Shown here piece by piece: positions 35,771 through 45,108 of a stretch of DNA of 64,000 nucleotides. Location of the stretch: the NCBI GenBank assembly GCA_038238915.1, contig JBBSFH010000001.1, positions 186,001 to 250,000 of the forward strand. The letters are read 5' to 3'. How positions within the stretch are numbered: the first letter of the stretch is position 1; each line of letters opens with the position of its first letter. The notes under the pieces were generated by a model that was not told the origin of the DNA, did not search any database, and saw nothing but the letters and a program-made list of their open reading frames with translations. The position numbers were made by a program, and so were the translations under genes. This DNA is from JAVVHE01 sp038238915 (GTDB lineage Bacteria; Pseudomonadota; Alphaproteobacteria; Sphingomonadales; Sphingomonadaceae).

Positions 35771-36712
35771 GTGATCCACGCCCTCACCGTTCACGCCGCG
35801 CTCGCCGACGCCACCCGCCTGCGCATCGTCGCGCTCGTGCGGCGCATGGAGCTGAGCGTGGGCGAACTCGCCGATGTGCTCGGCCAGAGCCAGCCGCGCG
35901 TCAGCCGCCATGTCAAAATCCTCGGCGCGGCTGGGATCGTGCGCCGTCACAAGGAGGGCGCCTGGGTGTTCCTGACGCTGGGCGAGGGCGAGCACGTCGC
36001 CCCCGCGCTCGCGGGTCTCGATCGTTGGGGCGTCGCCGCAACGGATGCTGATGCGCTGCGGCTTGCCGATGTGCGCAGCCAACGCACGGCGGCGGCGAAT
36101 GCCTGGTTCGAGGCGCACGCCGCCGAATGGGACCGTCTGCGCGCGCTGCATGTCGCCGAGGCCGAGGTGGAACACGCGATCCTCACCGCACTCGGCAACC
36201 GCCCCATCGGTCGCCTGCTTGATGTCGGCACCGGCACCGGCCGCATGATCGAGCTTCTGGGCGCGCGCGCGGGCGTTGCGACCGGCGTGGACCTCAGCCC
36301 CGCGATGCTGCGCCTCGCACGCGGGCGCTTGGATGCGGCGGGCCTCGCCAATGCCGAGGTGCGTCTGGCGGATATGGGCGCTCTGCCGCTCGGCAATAGC
36401 GCGGTCGATACCGTGGTGCTGCATCAGGTGCTGCATTTCGCGCAGGCTCCAGCGCAAGTGCTCGCCGAATGCGCGCGCGTGCTTGCGCCCGGCGGCCGCC
36501 TGCTCGTCGCCGATTTCGCCCCGCACGAGCGCGAAGAATTGCGCACCGGCGATGCCCACGCGCGTCTGGGCTTTACGGATGGCGCAATCCTCGAATGGCT
36601 GGGCGCGGCGGGGCTCGATGCCCATGTCGCCGCGCGGCTCGAAGGTGGAGAATTGACCGTGACGATCTGGCTCGGCGAACGCGCCCCGGCCGCGCTCCGG
36701 GTGGCCGCATGA
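35771..36712 (+). CDS. ArsR-type regulator fused to a methyltransferase-like domain, SahR-like
   Basis: 313 residues from GTG 35771. Residues about 1-85 are an ArsR winged helix (ADATRLRIVALVRRMELSVGELADVLGQSQPRVSRHVKIL). Residues about 130-300 are a class I SAM-binding fold with motif I LLDVGTGTGRMIELL. In Proteobacteria, ArsR proteins of this type (SahR) sense S-adenosylhomocysteine and repress methyl-cycle genes; the gene leads sahR-metF-metH, and a dyad overlaps its promoter, which fits that role. Its stop overlaps metF as ATGA. Upstream TTG 35735 is rejected because it forms the -35 element. Confidence 0.85.
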   Translation: MIHALTVHAALADATRLRIVALVRRMELSVGELADVLGQSQPRVSRHVKILGAAGIVRRHKEGAWVFLTLGEGEHVAPALAGLDRWGVAATDADALRLADVRSQRTAAANAWFEAHAAEWDRLRALHVAEAEVEHAILTALGNRPIGRLLDVGTGTGRMIELLGARAGVATGVDLSPAMLRLARGRLDAAGLANAEVRLADMGALPLGNSAVDTVVLHQVLHFAQAPAQVLAECARVLAPGGRLLVADFAPHEREELRTGDAHARLGFTDGAILEWLGAAGLDAHVAARLEGGELTVTIWLGERAPAALRVAA

Positions 36713-37656
36713 CGCTCACGCTCGCGCAAATGTCCGAAGCCGCACGCGCGGTTGCCCCGCCACTGTTCGCCGATCTCGGCGGCGATATCGCGGTCAGCTT
36801 CGAATTCTTCCCGCCCAAGAACGCCGCGATGGAAGCGACGCTGTGGGAAAGCGTGCAGACGCTCAGCCCTTTGAAGCCGCGCTTCGTCAGCGTCACCTAC
36901 GGCGCGGGCGGCTCGACGCGCGAGCGCACGCACGGGCTGGTCGAGCGCATCGTGCGCGAGACCGATCTCAAGCCCGCTGCGCACCTCACGTGCGTGGCGG
37001 CATCGAAGGGCGAGGTCGATGATGTCGCGCGCGCTTATTGGGACGCGGGCGTGCGTCACATCGTAGCACTGCGCGGCGATCCCCCCGTGGCGGGCGAGCG
37101 CTTCTCGGCGCACCCCGATGGCTATGGCAGCGCCGCCGAACTCGTCGCCGGGCTGAAGCGCGTCGCCGATTTCGAATTGAGCGTGGGTGCGTATCCCGAG
37201 CCGCACCCCGAGGCACGCAGCTCGCAGGCCGACGTCGATCATCTGAAGCGCAAGATCGATGCGGGGGCGAGCCGGGCGATCACACAATTCTTCTTCGAGG
37301 CCGAAACCTTCTTCCGCTTCCGCGATGCGTGCGCCGCCGCGGGGATCGATTCCGAACTCACGCCCGGCATCCTGCCGGTGATGAACTTCGCGCAGGCCAG
37401 GAAATTCGCCGCGCAGTGCGGGACCAGCATCCCCGCGTGGATGGGCCGGTTGTTCGAAGGATTGGATATGCTGCCCGGTGCGCGGCAACTGGTGGCCGCA
37501 ACGATCGCCGCCGAACTCGCGCGGCGGTTGTACGCGGGCGGTGTGCGCGGCTTCCACTTCTACACGATGAACAAGGCCGAACTCTCCTACGCGATCTGCC
37601 ACCTGCTGGGGCTGCGGCCCGAAGCGGCACCCATCAAACTGGAACAAGCCGCATGA
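36709..37656 (+). CDS. metF: 5,10-methylenetetrahydrofolate reductase
   Basis: FAD enzyme reducing methylene-THF to methyl-THF, the methyl donor for MetH. 315 residues; SFEFFPPKN near residue 30, TYGAGGSTRERT, HLTCVAA, VALRGDPP, FFFEAETFFRF and PGILPVMNF are all MTHFR signatures. It overlaps the regulator upstream and metH downstream by ATGA, so the operon is translationally coupled throughout. Confidence 0.96.
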   Translation: MTLTLAQMSEAARAVAPPLFADLGGDIAVSFEFFPPKNAAMEATLWESVQTLSPLKPRFVSVTYGAGGSTRERTHGLVERIVRETDLKPAAHLTCVAASKGEVDDVARAYWDAGVRHIVALRGDPPVAGERFSAHPDGYGSAAELVAGLKRVADFELSVGAYPEPHPEARSSQADVDHLKRKIDAGASRAITQFFFEAETFFRFRDACAAAGIDSELTPGILPVMNFAQARKFAAQCGTSIPAWMGRLFEGLDMLPGARQLVAATIAAELARRLYAGGVRGFHFYTMNKAELSYAICHLLGLRPEAAPIKLEQAA

Positions 37657-38693
37657 GAAATGCCTGGAACGCGCTCGTCGCGAGCCGCATCGCGATCAAG
37701 GACGGTCCTTACGGCACGCAGGTGCAGGCGCTGGGGCTGGAGGAGGCCGATTATCGCGGCAATCTCCAGACCAACCACGATCAGAAGGGCAATAACGACA
37801 TCCTGAACCTCACCCGCCCCGGCGACATCGCCGAGATCTGCGACAAATACATCTCAGCCGGGGCAGACCTGCTCGCCACCAACACCTTCAACGCCAACGC
37901 CATCAGCCAGGCCGATTACGGCATGGAAGCGCTCGTCGCGGACATCAACCGCGCCGCCGCACGCATCATGCGCGAATGCTGCGACCGGGCAACCGCCGCC
38001 GATGGCAAACCCCGCTTTGTCGGCGGATCGATCGGGCCGACCAACAAGACGCTCTCGCTCTCGCCGCGCGTCTCCGATCCGGGCTTTCGCGAGGTCGATT
38101 TCGACCAGATGAAGGCGGTGTACCGCGAGCAGATCGATGCGCTGGTCGACGGCGGCGCGGACTGCGTGCTGATCGAGACAGTGTTCGATACATTGAACGC
38201 CAAGGCCGCGATCATGGCGGCCGCCGAAGCGGGCGATGCCGTGGGGCGCGAAGTCCCCGTGATGCTCTCGATGACGATCACCGACATGGCTGGGCGTAAT
38301 CTGAGCGGGCAGACGGTCGAGGCATTCTGGGCGTCGGTGAGCCATGCGCGGCCGCTCGCGGTCGGCCTTAACTGTTCGTTCGGGGCGACCGAACTGCGGC
38401 CCTATGTCGAAACCTTGGCCGGCATCGTCGACGTGCCACTGATGATCTACCCCAACGCTGGCCTGCCCAACGATCTGGGCGCGTATGACGAATTGCCTGA
38501 GACCACTGCGTCCCTGATCGGCGATTGGGCGAAGCGAGGGCTGATCAACGCGATCGGCGGCTGCTGCGGCACCACACCCGATCATATCGCGGCGATGGCC
38601 GGAGTGTGCGCGGGTCTGCCGCCGCGTCGGTTGCCGGTGCCCGCGCACGCGCTGGTGCTATCGGGCATGGAGGCCTTTTCCCTTGCAGCGTAG
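37653..38693 (+). CDS. metH: Methionine synthase, homocysteine-binding half (split MetH)
   Basis: 346-residue homocysteine S-methyltransferase domain, corresponding to the N-terminal module of cobalamin-dependent MetH. It begins with the catalytic barrel (DGPYGTQVQALGLEEADYRGN; TNTFNANAISQADYGME) and carries the zinc cysteines in GLNCSFGATELRP and GGCCGTTPDHIAAM. The other three MetH modules are on the next gene, which starts inside this gene's last codons. The split is seen in other sphingomonads. ATGA overlap with metF. Confidence 0.94.
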   Translation: MRNAWNALVASRIAIKDGPYGTQVQALGLEEADYRGNLQTNHDQKGNNDILNLTRPGDIAEICDKYISAGADLLATNTFNANAISQADYGMEALVADINRAAARIMRECCDRATAADGKPRFVGGSIGPTNKTLSLSPRVSDPGFREVDFDQMKAVYREQIDALVDGGADCVLIETVFDTLNAKAAIMAAAEAGDAVGREVPVMLSMTITDMAGRNLSGQTVEAFWASVSHARPLAVGLNCSFGATELRPYVETLAGIVDVPLMIYPNAGLPNDLGAYDELPETTASLIGDWAKRGLINAIGGCCGTTPDHIAAMAGVCAGLPPRRLPVPAHALVLSGMEAFSLAA

Positions 38694-41427
38694 CTCAGCC
38701 GCGCGCTCGAACCCCTCACCCTCCCAGCCTTCGGCTGGGCCCCTCCCTCTCCCGCAAGGGGAGAGGTGTGGCGCAGTGGCGTCCCCTCTCCCCTTGCGGG
38801 AGAAGGAGGGGCCTGTTGCGCAGCAACGGGAGGGTGAGGGGTCGGGAGCGACCTTCGTCAACATCGGCGAACGCACCAACGTCACCGGCTCGGCCAAATT
38901 CAAAAAGCTGATCATGGCGGGCGATTACACCGCCGCCCTCGAAATCGCGCGCGAACAGGTCGCGTCCGGCGCGCAGATCGTCGACGTGAACATGGACGAA
39001 GGCCTGCTCGATTCCGAAGAGGCGATGGTCACCTTCCTCAAGCTGATCGCGGCCGAACCCGATATCGCGCGCGTGCCGATCATGATCGATTCGTCGAAAT
39101 GGAGCGTGATCGAGGCCGGGCTGAAGTGTGTCAGCGGCAAGGCGATCGTCAATTCGATCAGCATGAAGGAAGGCGAAGCCGCCTTCCTCGCGCAGGCGAG
39201 GCTGGTCCGCCGCTACGGCGCCGCCGCCGTGGTGATGGCGTTCGACGAGAAGGGCCAGGCCGATACCGCCCAGCGCAAACTCGAAATCTGCGCGCGCGCC
39301 TACGATCTGCTAACCGCCGACGGCTTCCCCGCGACCGACATCATCTTCGATCCCAACATCTTCGCGGTCGCCACCGGCATCGAGGAGCATGAGCGCTACG
39401 GGCTGGATTTCCTCGAAGCCGTGTCCGCGATCCGGGAACGCTGTCCGGGCGTGAACATCTCGGGCGGCGTATCCAACCTGTCGTTCAGCTTTCGCGGCAA
39501 CGAACCCGTCCGCCGCGCGATGCACAGCGTGTTCCTTTACCACGCGGTGCGGCGCGGCATGCACATGGGGATCGTCAACGCGGGGCAGTTGGACGTCTAC
39601 GATACGATCGATGTCGAACTGCGCGACGCGTGCGAGGATGTGATCCTCGCGCGCGGCGGCGGTGCCACCGACCGGCTGATCGCGCTCGCTGAGAAGTATC
39701 GCGGCACCGACGCGGTGGCCGAGAAGGCCGCCGAGGAATGGCGCGGCTGGGCGGTCGACAAGCGCCTGGAATATGCGCTGGTGAAGGGGCTGGACGCGTT
39801 CGTGGTGGAGGATGTGGAGGAGGCGCGCCTCACCGCCACCCGCCCGATCGATGTCATCGAAGGCCCGCTGATGGCAGGAATGAACGTGGTCGGCGATTTG
39901 TTCGGCGCGGGCAAGATGTTCCTGCCGCAGGTGGTCAAGTCCGCGCGCGTGATGAAGAAGGGCGTGGCGCACCTGTTGCCCTGGATCGAGGCCGAAAAGT
40001 CCGAAGGTGCGCGCACCAAGGGTCGCATCATCATGGCGACGGTCAAGGGCGACGTGCACGATATCGGCAAGAACATCGTCGGCGTCGTGCTGGCGTGCAA
40101 CAATTTCGAGGTGATCGATCTCGGCGTCATGACGCCGTGGCAGGAGATATTGCGCGTCGCCAAGGAGAAGCAGGTGGACATGATCGGCCTCTCGGGTCTC
40201 ATCACCCCATCGCTCGATGAAATGGTCACCGTCGCTGCCGAGATGGAACGTGCAGGGATGACCACGCCGCTGCTGATCGGCGGCGCGACGACGTCCAAGG
40301 TCCACACCGCGCTCAGGATCGCCCCCGCCTATTCAGGGCCCACGCTCCACGTGCTCGACGCCAGCCGCGCGGTCGGCGTCGCCACCGCGCTCGTCTCCGA
40401 CAGTGGCCGCGATCGACTCGTCGCGGACACCGCTACCGAATATGAAACCGTCCGCATCAACCGCGCCGATGGCGGCAAGACCAAACTTGCCACGCTGGCC
40501 GAGGCCCGCGCCAACCCGATCCGCCTCGATTACGCCCCCGTCGCCCCGCGCTGCCCCGGCACCACCGTCATCCGTGACTGGGACTTGGCCGATCTGGTCC
40601 AGTATATTGACTGGACGCCGTTCTTCCGCGCCTGGGAACTCGCGGGCAACTATCCCGCAATCCTCACCGACGAAGTGGTCGGCGAATCCGCCACCGCGCT
40701 GTTCAACGATGCGCAAGCGATGCTCGAACGCATCGTCGCTGAAAAATGGCTGCGCGCCCACGCGGTCATCGGCCTCTGGCCCGCGCGCCGCGACGGCGAC
40801 GACGTGATCGTCGAAGCCGACGCGCAGGACCACCGCATCCCCTTCCTGCGCCAGCAGATCGTCAAGCGCGCGCCGCGCGCCAACCAGTGCCTCGCCGACT
40901 ACATCGCGCCCGAGGGCGACTGGCTCGGCGGCTTCGCCTGCACCGCGGGCGAGGGCATCGAACCCCACCTCGCGCGCTTCCAGGCCGCGCACGACGATTA
41001 CAGCGACATCCTCCTCAAAGCCCTCGCCGACCGCCTCGCCGAAGCGATCGCCGAAGCCGCGCACGCCCACGTCCGCCGCGAACTCTGGGGCTATGCGAAC
41101 GAGGACAATCTCAGCCCCGACGACCTCATCCACGAGCGCTATCAGGGCATCCGCCCCGCACCGGGCTACCCCGCCTGCCCCGATCACAGCGTCAAGCCGC
41201 TGCTGTTCGATCTGCTCGGCGCGCCCGCCGCCACCGGCATCACGCTGACCGAAAGCTTTGCCATGCTGCCGACCGCAAGCGTCAGCGGCTTCTATTTCGC
41301 GCACCCGCAGGCCGAATATTTCGGCGTCGCGCGGATCGGCGCGGACCAGGTGGCGGATTATGCCGCGCGGCGCGGGGTGTCGGTCGAGCAGGCGGAGACG
41401 TGGCTGCGGCCCAATCTGGAGGGGTAG
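38683..41427 (+). CDS. metH: Methionine synthase, folate/cobalamin/activation half (split MetH)
   Basis: 914 residues from a TTG at 38683 with GGAGG 9 bp upstream, inside the end of the preceding gene (frames overlap by 11 bp). Residues about 57-315 are the pterin-binding barrel (FVNIGERTNVTGSAKFKKL), about 360-600 the cobalamin-binding module with DVHDIGKNIVGVVL supplying the cobalt-ligating His, and the rest the SAM-dependent reactivation domain (GFACTAGEGIEPHLARF; RPAPGYPACPDHSVK). Residues about 10-53 are encoded by an in-frame palindromic repeat and are Pro/Gly/Glu-rich; homologues usually begin just before FVNIGERTN. TTG is the only start with a good ribosome site. Confidence 0.93.
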   Translation: MQRSSAARSNPSPSQPSAGPLPLPQGERCGAVASPLPLREKEGPVAQQREGEGSGATFVNIGERTNVTGSAKFKKLIMAGDYTAALEIAREQVASGAQIVDVNMDEGLLDSEEAMVTFLKLIAAEPDIARVPIMIDSSKWSVIEAGLKCVSGKAIVNSISMKEGEAAFLAQARLVRRYGAAAVVMAFDEKGQADTAQRKLEICARAYDLLTADGFPATDIIFDPNIFAVATGIEEHERYGLDFLEAVSAIRERCPGVNISGGVSNLSFSFRGNEPVRRAMHSVFLYHAVRRGMHMGIVNAGQLDVYDTIDVELRDACEDVILARGGGATDRLIALAEKYRGTDAVAEKAAEEWRGWAVDKRLEYALVKGLDAFVVEDVEEARLTATRPIDVIEGPLMAGMNVVGDLFGAGKMFLPQVVKSARVMKKGVAHLLPWIEAEKSEGARTKGRIIMATVKGDVHDIGKNIVGVVLACNNFEVIDLGVMTPWQEILRVAKEKQVDMIGLSGLITPSLDEMVTVAAEMERAGMTTPLLIGGATTSKVHTALRIAPAYSGPTLHVLDASRAVGVATALVSDSGRDRLVADTATEYETVRINRADGGKTKLATLAEARANPIRLDYAPVAPRCPGTTVIRDWDLADLVQYIDWTPFFRAWELAGNYPAILTDEVVGESATALFNDAQAMLERIVAEKWLRAHAVIGLWPARRDGDDVIVEADAQDHRIPFLRQQIVKRAPRANQCLADYIAPEGDWLGGFACTAGEGIEPHLARFQAAHDDYSDILLKALADRLAEAIAEAAHAHVRRELWGYANEDNLSPDDLIHERYQGIRPAPGYPACPDHSVKPLLFDLLGAPAATGITLTESFAMLPTASVSGFYFAHPQAEYFGVARIGADQVADYAARRGVSVEQAETWLRPNLEG
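38711..38842. repeat. Intragenic palindromic repeat (family A, copy 2) at the start of the second metH gene
   Basis: 132-bp palindrome, exactly 44 codons. Outer arms ACCCCTCACCCTCCC (38711-38725) and GGGAGGGTGAGGGGT (38828-38842) pair perfectly. Inner arms at 38738-38766 and 38784-38812 pair with few mismatches. Two small side hairpins (AGCCTTCGGCT; GTTGCGCAGCAAC) lie between. It shares its cores with the copy in sucB. Read in frame it codes a Pro/Gln/Glu-rich tail ahead of the folate domain. Confidence 0.85.
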
Positions 41428-41430
41428 CGC

Positions 41431-41817
41431 TTAATCCAGATCTCGCGCCACATCAGGTCTGCGCAGCAGCGTGTCGATATGGCTCGCGGTATCAAAGCTT
41501 TCGTCGGTGCGGAAGCGCAGTTCGGGCACCGCGCGCAGGCGCACCCGTTTGGCGAGCTCGGTGCGCAGCCACTTCACATTGGCGGCCAGCAGCTTCGCCA
41601 GCTTGCTCTCGTCCTTGTGGCCGAGCGCGCGCACGAAGACGGTCGCGGTGCGCAGATCGGGAGTGACGCGCACCTCGGTGACGGTGAGGATCAGCCCATC
41701 CAGGGCGGGATCGCGCGACAGGCCGCCGCGCGCGACAATATCGGCGAGCGCGTGGCGCAGTTCCTCGCCGACGCGCAGCGGGCGGAGCGAGGGGGTTTCG
41801 GGGGACTTGGTCGGCAT
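41431..41817 (-). CDS. rbfA: Ribosome-binding factor A
   Basis: 128-residue 30S maturation and cold-adaptation factor with a KH-like fold: PSLRPLRVGEELRHALADIV, LTVTEVRVTPDLRTATVFV and the C-terminal LRFRTDESFDTASHIDTLL. Last gene of the rimP-nusA-infB cluster on this strand; truB and rpsO, which often follow, are absent because the metH gene converges 3 bp away. Confidence 0.93.
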   Translation of the reverse strand: MPTKSPETPSLRPLRVGEELRHALADIVARGGLSRDPALDGLILTVTEVRVTPDLRTATVFVRALGHKDESKLAKLLAANVKWLRTELAKRVRLRAVPELRFRTDESFDTASHIDTLLRRPDVARDLD

Positions 41818-41835
41818 GGTGTTCGATTCTCGGTG

Positions 41836-42219
41836 TTACGCGGCGGGGGGTTCCCACAATTCGATCGGGTTGCCTTCGGGATCGTGGATGCGCGCGAAGC
41901 GTCCCGTTTCGGCGCTGTCCCACTCGAGCCGCGTTTCGGCGGCAACACCATGCGCGGCCAGATCCGCCACCATCGCGGCGAAGCCGCTCACGCGCAGATT
42001 GAGCATGTAGCGCCGGTCCGCCGGAAAGTAGTCGCTCGTCTCGGCAAAGGGCTCGAACACCAGCGGGCCACCGCCGACCATCCAGACGTAGGGGTCGGCC
42101 GCGCCCGCGCCCGGCGTGGCGAGCCCGGCACCGATGCCGAGCCGATCACGGTACCAGGCTTTGAGCGCTTCAGGATCGCGCGCGCGGAAAAACAGACCTC
42201 CAATACCCTCGACCGCCAT
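41836..42219 (-). CDS. VOC-superfamily protein inside the infB-rbfA interval
   Basis: 127-residue vicinal-oxygen-chelate protein: GLFFRARDPEALKAWYRDRLGI at the N-terminus and GRFARIHDPEGNPIELWEPP at the end, the latter with the conserved DPxGNxxEL metal or dimer motif. Substrate unknown. It sits 36 bp after infB and 18 bp before rbfA on the same strand, so it is probably cotranscribed with translation genes by position rather than by function. Confidence 0.8.
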   Translation of the reverse strand: MAVEGIGGLFFRARDPEALKAWYRDRLGIGAGLATPGAGAADPYVWMVGGGPLVFEPFAETSDYFPADRRYMLNLRVSGFAAMVADLAAHGVAAETRLEWDSAETGRFARIHDPEGNPIELWEPPAA

Positions 42220-42255
42220 CGCTTGGCTCCTTGCTAACCGCAGACCATCCTCTTC

Positions 42256-45105
42256 CTACAGCGTCCGCGCACGATTCTCGACCTCGTAGGTTTCGAGCAC
42301 GTCGCCAGGCTGCATGTCGCCGAAGTTGGTGAAGGTCACACCGCACTCCACACCCGATCCCACCTCGGCGACCTCGTCCTTGAAGCGCCGCAGCGAACCG
42401 ATCTCGCCATTGTAGAGGATCGTGTCGTCGCGCAGGATGCGGGCCTTCAGAGCCTTCCTGATGACACCCTCGGTCACCAGCAACCCCGCCGCCTTGCCCT
42501 TGCCCGCCGCAAACACCGCCTGGATGTTGGCGCGGCCCACGACATGCTCGATCCGCTCGGTACCGAGCTTGCCCGCCATCGCGAGCTTCATCTCGTCGAT
42601 CAAATCGTAGATGATGTCGTAATATTTGAGCGCGACACCGTCGCGCGTGGCGATCTCGCGCGCTTTCGCGTTCGCGCGCACGCCGAAGCCGATGATCGGG
42701 GCCTTCGATGCCGAAGCCAGCGTCACGTCCGATTCGGTGATGCCGCCCACACCCGAGTGCAGGATGCGCGCCTTGATCGCGTCGGTGCTGAGCTTGTTGA
42801 TCGCGGTGACGATCGCCTGGGTGCTGCCCTGCACGTCCGCCTTGACGATCAGCGGGAACTCCATCGTGGTCGACTCGCGGATGGCGAACATGGTTTCCAG
42901 AGTCGCGGGGGCGTTACTGGTGGTGCGCTTCCTCGTGATGAGGCCTTGGCGATAGGTGGCGATTTCGCGGGCGCGCGCATCGTTCTCGACCACGCTGAAC
43001 GGGTCGCCCGCGTCGGGCACGCCCGACAGGCCGAGTACCTCGACCGGCACCGAAGGTCCGGCGGATTTCACCTGCCGGCCCTTGTCGTCGATCAGCGCGC
43101 GGACCTTGCCGCTTTCGGCACCGACGACGAAAATATCGCCGACCTTGAGCGTGCCGCGGTTGACCAGCACAGTCGCCAACGGCCCACGGCCCTTGTCTAG
43201 CTGCGCCTCGATCACGGTCGCCTCGGCGGGCCGGTTCGGGTTCGCGCGCAGTTCGAGGACTTCGGCCTGGAGCAGGATCTTCTCGATCAGTTCGTCCAGC
43301 CCGGTCTTTTTAAGCGCGGACACTTCCACGTCCTGCGTGTCGCCCGAAAGCTCTTCGACGACGACTTCATATTGCAGCAGCGCCTGGCGCACCCGGTTGG
43401 CATCGGCTCCCGGCTTGTCCATCTTGTTGATGGCAACGATCATCGGCACGCCCGCAGCGCGCGTATGATTGATCGCTTCGATCGTCTGCGGCATCAGCCC
43501 ATCGTCGGCGGCGACCACCAGCACGACGATGTCGGTCACGTTCGCGCCGCGCATCCGCATCTCGGTGAAGGCCTCGTGGCCGGGCGTATCGAGGAAGGTG
43601 ATCTTCTCGCCACCCTTCAGCGTGACCTGATACGCGCCGATGTGCTGCGTGATACCGCCCGCCTCTCCCTTGACGACACCGGTCCCGCGCAGCGCATCGA
43701 GCAGCGAAGTCTTGCCGTGATCGACATGGCCCATGATCGTGACCACGGGAGGACGCGGTTCGAGATCCACATCCACATCGGCGTCGCCCACCAACCCGGT
43801 TTCGACATCGCTTTCGGAGACGCGCCTCAACCGGTGGCCGAATTCGGTGACGATCAGTTCGGCGGTGTCCTGGTCGATCTCATCGGTAACCGCCGAGGGT
43901 ACGCCCATCTTGAAGAGCGCCTTCACCACGTCCGAAGCGCGTTCGGCCATGCGGTTGGCAAGTTCGGCGACGGTGATCGTCTCGGGCAACACCACGTCGC
44001 GGACCTGCTTGGTGACCGGTCCGCCTGCATTAAAGGCGCGCTTTTCCTTCTCGCGCGCGCGGCGGAGCGCGGCGAGCGAGCGGACGCGGACCGAATCGTC
44101 GTCGTCCAACGCCTTGGTAACCGTGAGCTTGCCCGATTGGCGGCGATCGTCCCCGGTGCGCGGACGCGGCGGCGCGGGCTCGGGGCGGCGCAGCGGGGTT
44201 GCAGCGGGGCGGCGGAATACGGGGCCGCGCGCTTCGCCCGCGGCTGCCGGGGCTCCGGGCGCGGCGGCGGCGGCGGGCGTGGCGGAGTGACCGGGTCCGG
44301 TGGCCGGACGCGCGGCGGCGGGCGAGAGCGGGCGCTGCCCGGCGGACACCGGGGCGGCAGCGGCGGCTTGCGGCGCAGGCGCGGCGGCGGGCGGCGGGGC
44401 GGGGCGGCTGATGACCACCCGCGGCACGGGCCGGAAGCCTGGCGCAGCCTCCCGCGCGGGAGCGGGCGGGCGAACGAACGGCGCGGGCGCGGCGGGGCGT
44501 TGCGGGGCCGGACGCTCGGCGACGGACGAGCCGTCGGCGGCGGCGGGTGCGGCCGGAGCGGGCGCAGTCGGCACGGCGGCAGACGGAGCGGACACCGACG
44601 GCGCGGACGATTGGGCAACGGGCTCAACCGGGGCCGTGGCTGCTGGCGTGCTCGCGGTCGCGGTCGCCTCCGCGACCGGAGCAGCTACGGGTTCGGCGGC
44701 TGCAGGCTTGGCAGCGGCAAGCAGGCGCGCTGTCTGCGCTTCGGCGGCGAGGCGCTCGTCACGGCGGCGCGTCTCCTCCTGCGCGCGCATCCGGCCTTCC
44801 TCGGCCTGACGCAGCAGCGCGGCCTGGCGCTCCTGCGGGGTGAGATTGTCGCGCGGCGGCGCGGTGCGCTGCGGTTCGGGCGTGCGCGCCTGCACCGGCG
44901 CTGGAACGGGCGGCGCCGCCGTATCGGGCGCGGCCTCTTCATGCGCCGCAGCGCCGTGCGCGCCGATCACGCGCCTACGCTTGGTCTCCACCACCACGGT
45001 CTTGGTGCGGCCGTGGCTGAAGCTCTGCTTCACCTTGCCCACGTCCACGGTCTTCGGGCCCAGGGTGGGGCGTGCGCCCAGCTTCAGCTTGGTATCGTCG
45101 CGCAT
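42256..45105 (-). CDS. infB: Translation initiation factor IF-2
   Basis: GTPase that places fMet-tRNA on the 30S subunit. 949 residues. The N-terminal half is a long Ala/Pro/Arg-rich linker (about 60-330) after a short conserved start (KLKLGARPTLGPKTVDVGKVKQSFSHGRTK). Then an IF2-N segment (VAELANRMAERASDVVKALFKMG), the G domain with GHVDHGKTSLLDALRG, DTPGHEAF and NKMDKPGA, then domains II, III and the fMet-tRNA-binding C-terminus ending VLETYEVENRARTL. Three bases separate it from ylxR upstream. Confidence 0.96.
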   Translation of the reverse strand: MRDDTKLKLGARPTLGPKTVDVGKVKQSFSHGRTKTVVVETKRRRVIGAHGAAAHEEAAPDTAAPPVPAPVQARTPEPQRTAPPRDNLTPQERQAALLRQAEEGRMRAQEETRRRDERLAAEAQTARLLAAAKPAAAEPVAAPVAEATATASTPAATAPVEPVAQSSAPSVSAPSAAVPTAPAPAAPAAADGSSVAERPAPQRPAAPAPFVRPPAPAREAAPGFRPVPRVVISRPAPPPAAAPAPQAAAAAPVSAGQRPLSPAAARPATGPGHSATPAAAAAPGAPAAAGEARGPVFRRPAATPLRRPEPAPPRPRTGDDRRQSGKLTVTKALDDDDSVRVRSLAALRRAREKEKRAFNAGGPVTKQVRDVVLPETITVAELANRMAERASDVVKALFKMGVPSAVTDEIDQDTAELIVTEFGHRLRRVSESDVETGLVGDADVDVDLEPRPPVVTIMGHVDHGKTSLLDALRGTGVVKGEAGGITQHIGAYQVTLKGGEKITFLDTPGHEAFTEMRMRGANVTDIVVLVVAADDGLMPQTIEAINHTRAAGVPMIVAINKMDKPGADANRVRQALLQYEVVVEELSGDTQDVEVSALKKTGLDELIEKILLQAEVLELRANPNRPAEATVIEAQLDKGRGPLATVLVNRGTLKVGDIFVVGAESGKVRALIDDKGRQVKSAGPSVPVEVLGLSGVPDAGDPFSVVENDARAREIATYRQGLITRKRTTSNAPATLETMFAIRESTTMEFPLIVKADVQGSTQAIVTAINKLSTDAIKARILHSGVGGITESDVTLASASKAPIIGFGVRANAKAREIATRDGVALKYYDIIYDLIDEMKLAMAGKLGTERIEHVVGRANIQAVFAAGKGKAAGLLVTEGVIRKALKARILRDDTILYNGEIGSLRRFKDEVAEVGSGVECGVTFTNFGDMQPGDVLETYEVENRARTL

Positions 45106-45108
45106 ATT

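Noticed and set aside
35735..35771. Upstream TTG 35735 as start of the ArsR-type regulator
   Set aside because: That TTG is the first three bases of a well-spaced -35 element and would put the promoter inside the coding region; the GTG at 35771 fits the family N-terminus.
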